Below are positions 48,419 to 55,950 of a DNA stretch of 64,000 bases, one piece after another. The notes under the pieces are model-generated. The model saw only the letters and a list, made by a program, of their open reading frames with translations. It was not told the origin of the DNA and ran no database searches. The stretch is from the NCBI RefSeq assembly GCF_030541005.1, contig NZ_JASSVM010000003.1:186001-250000 (forward strand), read 5' to 3'. Position numbers and translations under genes: made by a program. Origin of the DNA: Marinobacter sp. SS5-14b. Lineage in GTDB: Bacteria; Pseudomonadota; Gammaproteobacteria; Pseudomonadales; Oleiphilaceae. Within the stretch, counting starts at the first letter, position 1; every line of letters begins with the position of its first letter.

Positions 48419-48448
48419 CGTAAACCAATAACCTTGATAAGGTTAACA
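48419..48448. promoter_or_regulatory. BirA-type operator 2
   Basis: CGTAAACC (48419-48426), 14 bases, GGTTAACA (48441-48448). The spacing is the same as in operator 1. It covers the presumed transcription start of bioB and ends ten bases before its ATG. Confidence 0.75.
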
Positions 48449-48458
48449 GGACTCTGCC

Positions 48459-49517
48459 ATGACTGCCACCGCACTACGCCATGACTGGACGCTTCAGGAA
48501 GCTCGTGATCTTTTCAATTTGCCGTTCAATGATCTGTTGTTCCGGGCCCAGTTGATCCACCGTGAGTATTTTGACCCGAACGAAGTTCAAGTCAGTACTC
48601 TGCTATCCATCAAGACTGGCGCATGCCCTGAAGACTGCAAATATTGCCCGCAGAGTGGTCATTACAACACCGGCCTGGAAAAAGAAAAGCTGCTGGAAAT
48701 CGAAAAGGTGGTGGCCGAGGCTCGGGCTGCAAAGCAAAAAGGTGCATCTCGCTTTTGCATGGGCGCGGCTTGGCGCAGCCCTTCAAAAAAGGACATGCCC
48801 TATGTTCTGGATATGGTCAAGCAGGTCAAATCCCTGGGCATGGAGACTTGTATGACGCTCGGCATGCTGAAGGAAGAGGAGGCGCAGGAGCTGGCCAGGG
48901 CCGGGTTGGATTATTACAACCACAACCTGGATACCTCGGAGAAGTACTACAACCATATCATCACCACACGTACGTATCAGGATCGTCTGGATACTCTGGA
49001 TAACGTGCGCAAGGCCGGTATGAAGGTGTGCTGTGGCGGCATTATGGGTATGGGGGAAGACGAGGATGATCGCGTCGGCCTGCTGGTTCAGTTAGCGAAT
49101 CTGCCGCAGCACCCGGAGAGTGTGCCGGTCAATATGCTGGTGAAAGTTAAAGGTACGCCGTTGGAGAATGTGGAAGATCTAGAGCCGTTTGATTTTATCC
49201 GGATGCTTGCGGTGGCACGGATCATGATGCCGGCGTCTCATGTTCGGCTCTCGGCCGGGCGTGAGCAGATGAACGAGCAGATGCAGGCGCTGTGTTTCAT
49301 GGCAGGTGCCAATTCAATTTTCTATGGCGAGAAATTGCTGACGACCTCAAACCCGGAGGCCGATTCGGATATGCAGTTGTTCCGTAAGTTGGGAATCCGG
49401 CCTGAGCAGAGGGAGCAGTGTGCGACCGAGGAGCAGGAGGAAGAGGTGCTGGCGGAGGCTGTCGAGTATGAGGCTACCCGGCACATGTTTTATGACGCGA
49501 CTCGGGAATCTGCCTGA
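48459..49517 (+). CDS. bioB: biotin synthase
   Basis: Radical-SAM enzyme that inserts sulfur into dethiobiotin. It has 352 residues with the cluster motif CPEDCKYC (Cys56, Cys60, Cys63) and the [2Fe-2S] residues in [28 protein letters not shown] and HVRLSAGR. It is the first gene of the biotin run and sits directly behind a promoter with two BirA-like operators. A palindromic repeat separates it from bioF. Confidence 0.98.
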   Translation: MTATALRHDWTLQEARDLFNLPFNDLLFRAQLIHREYFDPNEVQVSTLLSIKTGACPEDCKYCPQSGHYNTGLEKEKLLEIEKVVAEARAAKQKGASRFCMGAAWRSPSKKDMPYVLDMVKQVKSLGMETCMTLGMLKEEEAQELARAGLDYYNHNLDTSEKYYNHIITTRTYQDRLDTLDNVRKAGMKVCCGGIMGMGEDEDDRVGLLVQLANLPQHPESVPVNMLVKVKGTPLENVEDLEPFDFIRMLAVARIMMPASHVRLSAGREQMNEQMQALCFMAGANSIFYGEKLLTTSNPEADSDMQLFRKLGIRPEQREQCATEEQEEEVLAEAVEYEATRHMFYDATRESA

Positions 49518-49539
49518 TTTTTTGGCTTTGGTGTGGCGT

Positions 49540-49645
49540 TGAGGGTCGGGTGAGGCTTTCCGGGACACGCTCAAGACGTCCCTGTGCGCTTAGGACGGGC
49601 CATCCCTGGCCCTTTATAGTCCCGGAAAGCCTCACCCGACCCTCA
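49540..49645 (-). repeat. dual-hairpin palindromic element 3 (TwoAYGGAY-like), minus orientation, between bioB and bioF
   Basis: A perfect 27-base inverted repeat (49540-49566 with 49619-49645), extendable by GCG/CGC across a bulge. On the minus strand the loops are GGGCCAGGGATGGCCC (CAGGGATG) and CACAGGGACGTC (CAGGGACG). The orientation is antisense to the biotin genes. Confidence 0.85.
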
Positions 49646-49703
49646 CGCTCAAGCCTCGTGCGGGTTTCAATGACGGTTCACTCTAATAGGTTGTGCTGTT
49701 GAT

Positions 49704-50891
49704 ATGCGTGACTTTGCCCACGAAATTGAACAGCGGAAACAGGCCGGTCTTTATCGAACCCGTCGCCTGATTTCCGGCCCTCAACAGCCAGAGTTGGTGG
49801 CCGACGGCAAACCGCTGTTGTCGTTCTGCAGTAATGATTATCTCGGGCTTGCTAACCACCCGGGAAACATTGATGTGCTCAATAGCGCACTTCCGAAAAC
49901 CGGCCTGGGCGGTGCTGCATCACACCTGGTTTGCGGTCATCACAATGCCCACCATCAACTGGAACAGCGGCTGGCAGATTTTACGCAGCGCAGTTCGGCG
50001 CTGTTTTTCTCGACCGGGTACATGGCGAATCTTGGGGTGATCTCTGCGTTGGCGGGCCGTGGCGATACGGTATTTTCCGATCGGCTGAACCATGCCTCCA
50101 TTATCGATGGCTGTATTCTCAGCCGTGCCCGGGTCCGGCGGTATGCTCATGGCGATGTTGGTGCGCTGGAGGCCATGTTGGCGGAGACTTCCGGCCACAA
50201 GCTGGTGGTGACTGATGGTGTGTTCAGTATGGACGGCGATGTGGCCCCGCTGAAGGAGTTGGCCCGTGTGTGCAAGGCCCATGACGCATTGCTGGTGGTG
50301 GATGATGCCCATGGCATTGGCGTGCTTGGTCCGCAAGGGCGGGGCAGTGCGCTGGCGGAAGGGCTGTCTGAGAGCGATGTGCCGGTTCTGATTGGCACTC
50401 TCGGTAAAGCGGTCGGAACCAGCGGCGCCTTTGTGGCAGGGCCTGAGGTGTTGATGGACTATCTGGTACAGAAGGCCCGGACTTATATCTACACTACAGC
50501 GATGCCACCCGCCCTGGCCGCAGCAACCTGTGCGAGCCTGGATCGGATCGAGGCAGACGATCAGCGTCGGGAACATTTGCGTCAACTCATTGCCCGTTTT
50601 CGCTTCGGGGCGGAGCAGTTGGGTTATGAGCTAATGCCGTCGCAATCGCCCATCCAGCCCATAATGGTCGGTGGCAACCAGGAAGCGCTTGCTCTGAGCG
50701 AAGCTCTGGAGCAGCAAGGCCTGCTGGTTACCGCCATCCGGCCGCCAACGGTGCCGGACGGACAGGCCAGGCTGAGGGTGACCTTGAGCGCTGCCCACAC
50801 AGTCGAACAGGTCGAGCGGTTACTGAGCGCTTTGGCTCAAAGTCGAGCGCTGATTCCTGATGGCAGCTCCAGGGCGATGGCAACAGTATGA
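49704..50891 (+). CDS. bioF: 8-amino-7-oxononanoate synthase
   Basis: PLP enzyme joining pimeloyl-ACP and L-alanine. It has 395 residues of the alpha-oxoamine synthase family. Visible motifs are SFCSNDYLGLANHP, VDDAHGIGVLGPQGRG and the PLP lysine segment IGTLGKAVGTSGAF. bioC overlaps its stop by four bases. No bioH lies between them, unlike in some pseudomonads. Confidence 0.97.
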   Translation: MRDFAHEIEQRKQAGLYRTRRLISGPQQPELVADGKPLLSFCSNDYLGLANHPGNIDVLNSALPKTGLGGAASHLVCGHHNAHHQLEQRLADFTQRSSALFFSTGYMANLGVISALAGRGDTVFSDRLNHASIIDGCILSRARVRRYAHGDVGALEAMLAETSGHKLVVTDGVFSMDGDVAPLKELARVCKAHDALLVVDDAHGIGVLGPQGRGSALAEGLSESDVPVLIGTLGKAVGTSGAFVAGPEVLMDYLVQKARTYIYTTAMPPALAAATCASLDRIEADDQRREHLRQLIARFRFGAEQLGYELMPSQSPIQPIMVGGNQEALALSEALEQQGLLVTAIRPPTVPDGQARLRVTLSAAHTVEQVERLLSALAQSRALIPDGSSRAMATV

Positions 50892-51712
50892 GTGCGTTTG
50901 CTGACCTGTCCATAATGACCAGTGCCGACGGTGGCACCGGCACCAAGCAATCGATTGCCCGTGGTTTTGGCGGTGCCTGTCGCACCTACGACAGCGCATC
51001 CCGCCTGCAAAAAAACATGGGTGACAGTCTGTTGGCCCGCATCCCGTCTGAACTAAGCCCCCGCGCTGTGCTCGACCTGGGCTGTGGCACAGGCTGGTTT
51101 ACCCGGAGGCTCGCGGCAAACTATCCGGATGCAGAGATCACCGGCGCCGACCTGGCTCCCGGAATGCTGGAACAGGCCAAAGCCAGCGGCCCCGATACCG
51201 CCCTGTGGCTAAATGCCGATGCCGAACAGCTGCCGGTGGCGGATGAGAGCGTCGATCTGATCTTTAGCAACTTGATGATTCAATGGAGCCCCCGCCCCGA
51301 AGTCGTTCTGGCAGAGTGCCGAAGAGTCCTGAAGCCGGGCGGCTTTCTGGCCATCTCAACCTTGTTGGACGGCACCCTGAGAGAGCTCAAGCAGGCCTGG
51401 GCGAAAGCGGACCCTGGGCAGGCTCATGTTAACCGGTTTGTCGCTCAGGGAGATTGGCGAACCCTGACAGCTGACATTCTGCCTGGCTCAGAGCTTGAGG
51501 TAGGCGCCATCGTTTTGCCCTATGATTCGCCAATGGCACTGAACCGGGAGCTGAAGCATCTCGGGGCAGTTTTCAAAGGCGAAGAAAGACGCCGTACTGC
51601 GACTGCCCCAGGGCGCTTTCGGGCCATGTGTCGTGCTTATCCAGGGAACGACACAAAAGAGGTATTAGCGACTTATGAGGCAGGCTGGCTGTACTGGAAA
51701 AGCGGTAGCTAG
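50888..51712 (+). CDS. bioC: malonyl-ACP O-methyltransferase
   Basis: Methylates malonyl-ACP so that fatty acid synthase can build the pimeloyl chain. It has 274 residues with the SAM motif VLDLGCGTGWFTRRLA and the region VDLIFSNLMIQWSPRPEVVLAECRRVLKPGG, typical of BioC. The ATG overlaps the bioF stop, so the two are co-translated. A palindromic repeat then precedes bioD. Confidence 0.95.
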   Translation: MSAFADLSIMTSADGGTGTKQSIARGFGGACRTYDSASRLQKNMGDSLLARIPSELSPRAVLDLGCGTGWFTRRLAANYPDAEITGADLAPGMLEQAKASGPDTALWLNADAEQLPVADESVDLIFSNLMIQWSPRPEVVLAECRRVLKPGGFLAISTLLDGTLRELKQAWAKADPGQAHVNRFVAQGDWRTLTADILPGSELEVGAIVLPYDSPMALNRELKHLGAVFKGEERRRTATAPGRFRAMCRAYPGNDTKEVLATYEAGWLYWKSGS

Positions 51713-51771
51713 AAACTGCCAGCCCTTACCTGAGTTTGATTATAGGTTTGGCGGCAAATACAAATTCACGG

Positions 51772-51881
51772 GGTGAGGTTGAGGTTGGTGTTCCAGGACT
51801 GTTGAAGGCCAGGGATGGCCTGAAACAAGCGCAAATGGATGTGCTTGTAGCGTGTCCTGGAACACCAACCCCAACCTCGCC
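51772..51881 (+). repeat. dual-hairpin palindromic element 4 (TwoAYGGAY-like), plus orientation, between bioC and bioD
   Basis: A 28-base inverted repeat (51772-51799 with 51854-51881) with two non-Watson-Crick positions, one of them a possible U-G wobble. Loop 1 is AGGCCAGGGATGGCCT (CAGGGATG). Loop 2 is GCAAATGGATGTGC, the only loop that departs from CANGGAYG. It lies 29 bases upstream of bioD in sense orientation. Confidence 0.85.
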
Positions 51882-51910
51882 TTGCACCCGAACTTGCGAG
51901 GCAGTAGAGG

Positions 51911-52615
51911 ATGGCAAAGAAAACCTATTTCGTGACCGGCACTGATACCGGCGTGGGCAAAACCATCGTCGCCGCCGCCATACTTGAAGCGGCTAAAGCG
52001 GGCGGCAAGCGCACATTGGCGATAAAGCCCATTGCCTCCGGCTGCGACGAGACCGCAGAAGGCCTGCGCAATGAAGACGCCCTGATGCTCCAGGCCGCCA
52101 TTACCGAAACACTGCCTTACGACTCCATCAACCCTATCGCCCTTGCGCCCGCCATTGCGCCCCATGTGGCAGCGCAGCAAGCCGGCAAACACATCACAGC
52201 CCAGCGCCTGGTCGGATTTTGCCGAGGCCTGCAGATCCGACCCGCCGACATGATGTTGGTCGAGGGTGCCGGTGGCTGGCGCGTGCCCCTGAACGACCGG
52301 GAAACCTACGCTGAAGTTCCTCTGGAGCTGGGCCTGGGGGTGATCATCGTGGTGCCGCTCAAGCTGGGCTGCATCAACCATGCCTTGCTCACGGCTGAGG
52401 CCGTTCGCGCTGATGGCCTTACGGTTGCAGGCTGGGTTGCCAACCACCCTGAGCCGCAAGCCATGAGCTGCGAGCAAGAAACCCTGAACTACCTGACAAC
52501 ACACATCGGGGCGCCCTGCCTGGGCATATTGCCTTGGATCGACGATGCGCCCGTCGTCGATCTGCCCGCTATCCTGGCGCGGTATCTAAATATCTCCGTG
52601 TTGATTGAAAATTGA
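51911..52615 (+). CDS. bioD: dethiobiotin synthetase
   Basis: ATP-dependent carboxylation of diaminopelargonic acid to dethiobiotin. It has 234 residues. The P-loop is FVTGTDTGVGKTIVAAA; IKPIASGCDET and VEGAGGWRVPL follow. It ends the biotin run seen here; bioA and bioH are not in the window. Confidence 0.96.
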   Translation: MAKKTYFVTGTDTGVGKTIVAAAILEAAKAGGKRTLAIKPIASGCDETAEGLRNEDALMLQAAITETLPYDSINPIALAPAIAPHVAAQQAGKHITAQRLVGFCRGLQIRPADMMLVEGAGGWRVPLNDRETYAEVPLELGLGVIIVVPLKLGCINHALLTAEAVRADGLTVAGWVANHPEPQAMSCEQETLNYLTTHIGAPCLGILPWIDDAPVVDLPAILARYLNISVLIEN

Positions 52616-52665
52616 CCAATAATGTGCGTTAATTGAGCCAAGATATTGCCACGGGAGTTTCAGCC

Positions 52666-52911
52666 ATGATTAACAACACGCTCGGCATCGGCATTCAGGG
52701 TATCCAGGATGGCATGGCTGGCATGGAAAACGCTGCCCGTAAAATTGCTCGCGCAGGCGCGGATGGGCCCCAGGGCACTGCCGAAGGTGCAGGCAACCTT
52801 GCGGAGCCTCTTATTGAGCTCAACCTCTATGAGCGCAGTGTAGAAGCGTCGGCACAGGTGGTTAAAACCGCCGACGAGACGCTCGGGACACTCCTGGACA
52901 TCAAGGCCTGA
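52666..52911 (+). CDS. small flagellar rod/hook C-terminal-like protein
   Basis: An 81-residue protein starting MINNTLGIGIQGIQDGM, with GGGAG eight bases before the ATG. An in-frame TTG at 52633 would give 92 residues. The N-terminus resembles the start of axial flagellar proteins (xxIGxxGI). The C-terminus ELNLYERSVEASAQVVKTADETLGTLLDIKA matches the Flg_bbr_C domain, but the whole middle of a rod or hook protein is missing. Role unknown. It precedes the SprA-like metalloprotease gene by 17 bases. Confidence 0.75.
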   Translation: MINNTLGIGIQGIQDGMAGMENAARKIARAGADGPQGTAEGAGNLAEPLIELNLYERSVEASAQVVKTADETLGTLLDIKA

Positions 52912-52928
52912 GTGGCGGAACCCTACCT

Positions 52929-53678
52929 GTGAATGTGCTCTCATCGATTCCTCCGATGTATCCCTCGGCCTCCGGGTCGTCATCGGCTGTTACGGGTAGT
53001 GGTGTCGCTGCGACTGGTAACCCGTCGGTCGTGGGTGAGCAACCTGCTGCGAATGACACCCGATCTTTGCGTCCTGCCGAACAGGCGTCCGAAGGTAAAT
53101 CTGCAACCACGACCGCTGAAGAAAAAACAGACTCTGAAAAGCGGCCTGATGTTGCCAGAACCGGGTCTCAGGGGCTAACCGAAACCGAACTGAAGGAACT
53201 GACGGAACTCAAATCCCGGGATCGTGAAGTGCGCGCCCATGAAGCAGCGCACCAGGCCGTCGGCGGGCAGTATGCCGGCGCCATGTCCTTCTCCTATCAG
53301 CGTGGGCCAGATGGTGCGCAATATGCGGTCGGTGGAGAGGTGCCGATTGATGTGGCGCCCGTGTCCGGAGACCCCCAGGCCACGATTGAAAAAATGCGGG
53401 TGGTGCGTGCTGCTGCCATGGCCCCTGCACAGCCCTCATCACAAGACCGCGCCGTGGCTGCCCAAGCCATGCAAACCATGTTGCAGGCCCAGTCTGAAAT
53501 GGCTGCAGGTGAGGCTGACAGTGGCAACGACGCTTCTGCCGTGAAGCCAAGAGTTTCAGGGCAGGGGGAAGATGCCGGCGAGGCTCGGTCCCGACAGGCC
53601 AGCGACGCTTACCGTAGCGTTTCCGAAATGCAGGGCTATGGCACCGGCTCCGAGGCTGCTACTTCCGTATTTGCCTGA
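52929..53678 (+). CDS. putative metalloprotease, SprA-related (CJM1_0395) family
   Basis: A 249-residue protein with a long, low-complexity Ser/Thr/Ala-rich N-terminus (about 1-90). A conserved block follows: ELKSRDREVRAHEAAHQAVGGQYAGAMSFSYQRGPDG. HEAAH is a gluzincin-type HExxH motif. VGGEVPIDVAPVSGDPQATIEKM is also typical of the family. The biological substrate is unknown. It starts at GTG directly after the small flagellar-type gene, which suggests an operon. Confidence 0.8.
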   Translation: MNVLSSIPPMYPSASGSSSAVTGSGVAATGNPSVVGEQPAANDTRSLRPAEQASEGKSATTTAEEKTDSEKRPDVARTGSQGLTETELKELTELKSRDREVRAHEAAHQAVGGQYAGAMSFSYQRGPDGAQYAVGGEVPIDVAPVSGDPQATIEKMRVVRAAAMAPAQPSSQDRAVAAQAMQTMLQAQSEMAAGEADSGNDASAVKPRVSGQGEDAGEARSRQASDAYRSVSEMQGYGTGSEAATSVFA

Positions 53679-53782
53679 ACACCCCCTCTGGTTACTGTAT
53701 TGATCGGTCATTGCTGCATTGACCTGCGCCTTCCCTTGTTACTTTTCTGAACACAAAGAACCACAAATTTGACTCAATTCTC

Positions 53783-53812
53783 TTGACAATTCTGTGCTGC
53801 AAAACGTATGTT
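53783..53812 (+). promoter_or_regulatory. probable promoter of the first acyl-CoA dehydrogenase
   Basis: A perfect TTGACA (53783-53788), an 18-base spacer and TATGTT (53807-53812), about 110 bases upstream of the ATG. Confidence 0.6.
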
Positions 53813-53827
53813 TCAAACAAGTGTTTA
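53801..53827. promoter_or_regulatory. two overlapping PsrA-like operators
   Basis: AAAAC-GTAT-GTTTC (53801-53814) and CAAAC-AAGT-GTTTA (53814-53827) resemble the fatty-acid-responsive repressor PsrA site (G/C)AAAC(N2-4)GTTT(G/C). They cover the -10 box and likely start site, the place expected for repression of a beta-oxidation gene relieved by long-chain acyl-CoA. Confidence 0.5.
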
Positions 53828-53923
53828 ATTAAGGCTGTGATGCGATGCATCATGGTGTCTGAGCAAACCAAAGGCCAAAGCTGTTACAGCATTCAGCTGA
53901 AACCGAAAATTGAGGTGGATTCC

Positions 53924-55723
53924 ATGCCTGAGTACAAAGCGCCCCTGCGTGATATCAAATTTGTAATGAACGAGCTGCTGAACAGCGAGCAGCACTACGC
54001 CAATCTGGAAGGTGCTGAAGATGCAACCCCGGACATGGTTGATGCCATTATCCAGGAAGGTGCAAAGTTCTGTGAGCAGGTATTGTCTCCGCTGAATCAG
54101 GTGGGTGACCAGGAAGGCTGTACCCTGAATGGCGACGTGGTGAAAACACCGACCGGCTTCAAAGAAGCCTATCAGCAGTATGTCGAGGGTGGCTGGCCGT
54201 CCATGACCGCAGATCCCAACTATGGTGGTCAGGGTCTTCCGCACTCCATTGCTCTGGTTGTCAGTGAAATGGTTGGTACCTCCAACTGGTCTTGGGGCAT
54301 GTACCCCGGCCTGAGCCATGGTGCTACCAATACCATCGAAGAACACGGCACCGAAGAGCAGAAGCAGACCTACCTGACCAAACTGATCAGTGGCGAGTGG
54401 ACTGGCACCATGTGTCTGACCGAGCCGCACTGTGGTTCCGACCTGGGTACCCTGCGTACCAAGGCCGAGCCGAACGCTGACGGCACTTACAGCATCACTG
54501 GTACCAAGATCTTTATCTCTGCCGGTGAGCACGATATGGCCGAGAACATTGTCCACATCGTTCTGGCGCGCCTGCCGGGTGCTCCGGAAGGCACCAAGGG
54601 TATCTCCCTGTTCATCGTACCCAAGCAGCTGCCGAACGAAGACGGTTCTGCTGGCGAGCGCAACGCAGTATCTTGCGGCTCCCTCGAACACAAGATGGGC
54701 ATCCACGGCAACGCAACCTGCGTGATGAACTTCGACGGCGCTAAAGGTTGGCTGATCGGGCCTGAGAACAAAGGCCTGAACTGTATGTTCACCTTTATGA
54801 ACACGGCTCGTATTGGTACGGCAATCCAGGGTCTGGGTTCCGCTGAGCTGGGCTTCCAGGGTTCTCTGGCTTACGCCAAAGATCGTCTGGCCATGCGCTC
54901 ACTGAGCGGCCCGAAGAATCCTGACGGCATTGCTGATCCGATCATCGTACACCCGGACGTTCGCCGCATGCTGCTGACCCAGAAAGCCGTAGCTGAGGGC
55001 GCACGCGCCCTGATCTACCTGGCCGGCCAGCAAGTGGATGTCGTTCATAGCGGAAAGACCGAAGAAGAGCGCAAAGCCGCTGACGCGCTGCTGGGCTTCC
55101 TGACTCCGATCGCGAAAGCCTTCCTGACCGAAATCGGTTACGAGTCTGCCAACCTGGGTATGCAGGTGTTTGGCGGTCACGGCTACATCGCTGAGTGGGG
55201 CATGGAGCAGAACGTTCGTGACTCCCGTATCGGCATGATCTACGAGGGCACTACCGGTATCCAGGCGCTGGATCTTCTGGGCCGCAAGGTTCTGATGACT
55301 CAGGGGGAAGCCTTGAAAGTGTTCACCAAGCGAGTGCACGTATTCTGCAAGGAAAACGCGGACAACGAACAGCTGAAAGAGTTTGTTGAACCGCTGGCAG
55401 CGATCAACAAGGAGTGGGGCGACCTGACCATGAAGGTCGGTATGACTGCGATGAAGGACCGTGAAGAAGTCGGCGCGGCGGCAGTTGATTACCTGATGTA
55501 CTCCGGATACGCGGTCTTTGCCTATCTTTGGGCCCAGATGGCCAAAGTGGCATTGGACAAGATGGCCGATGGCACCTCTGAAGAGATGTTCTACAACGCC
55601 AAGGTTCAGACAGCGCGCTTCTACTTCAAGCGTCTGTTGCCGCGCACCAGAACCCACGCAGAAACCATGCTGGCGGGTTCCGCCAGCCTGCTGGATATGC
55701 CGGAAGAAGCCTTCGCCCTCTAA
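53924..55723 (+). CDS. acyl-CoA dehydrogenase (FadE-type, long form)
   Basis: FAD enzyme for the first step of fatty-acid beta-oxidation. It has 599 residues starting MPEYKAPLRDIKFVMNELL, with GAGGTGG just upstream; an earlier frame start at 53783 falls in the promoter. It has an N-terminal extension, the central FAD domain (MCLTEPHCGSDLGTLRTKA, ITGTKIFISAGEHD), the catalytic segment MIYEGTTGIQALDLLGRK and a long C-terminal domain. It is followed by a terminator and a paralogue. In P. aeruginosa similar genes after bioD encode chain-length-specific FadE enzymes. Confidence 0.93.
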   Translation: MPEYKAPLRDIKFVMNELLNSEQHYANLEGAEDATPDMVDAIIQEGAKFCEQVLSPLNQVGDQEGCTLNGDVVKTPTGFKEAYQQYVEGGWPSMTADPNYGGQGLPHSIALVVSEMVGTSNWSWGMYPGLSHGATNTIEEHGTEEQKQTYLTKLISGEWTGTMCLTEPHCGSDLGTLRTKAEPNADGTYSITGTKIFISAGEHDMAENIVHIVLARLPGAPEGTKGISLFIVPKQLPNEDGSAGERNAVSCGSLEHKMGIHGNATCVMNFDGAKGWLIGPENKGLNCMFTFMNTARIGTAIQGLGSAELGFQGSLAYAKDRLAMRSLSGPKNPDGIADPIIVHPDVRRMLLTQKAVAEGARALIYLAGQQVDVVHSGKTEEERKAADALLGFLTPIAKAFLTEIGYESANLGMQVFGGHGYIAEWGMEQNVRDSRIGMIYEGTTGIQALDLLGRKVLMTQGEALKVFTKRVHVFCKENADNEQLKEFVEPLAAINKEWGDLTMKVGMTAMKDREEVGAAAVDYLMYSGYAVFAYLWAQMAKVALDKMADGTSEEMFYNAKVQTARFYFKRLLPRTRTHAETMLAGSASLLDMPEEAFAL

Positions 55724-55754
55724 GGCTGGGGTTGGTATTTGATTGATGGCGTAG

Positions 55755-55790
55755 AAAAAGCCCGTTATCCGTAAGGAGGCGGGCTTTTTT
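55755..55790 (+). terminator. intrinsic terminator between the two acyl-CoA dehydrogenases
   Basis: AAAAGCCCG ... CGGGCTTTTTT, stem with T-run, soon after the first gene. The two paralogues are therefore probably separate transcription units. Confidence 0.85.
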
Positions 55791-55950
55791 CATGAGTTCG
55801 TGGCGGCTATGGGGTAGAATAGCGCGCCGCAGAATAACAACTTTGTTTCGGACACATTGCCGAGCGGGTGGACGCAACCGAGCCTTCTGAGAAAGGCGAC
55901 TAACGAACAGTTCCCCCGAAGAGACTGACTGAATTTCTGGAGAGTTATAC

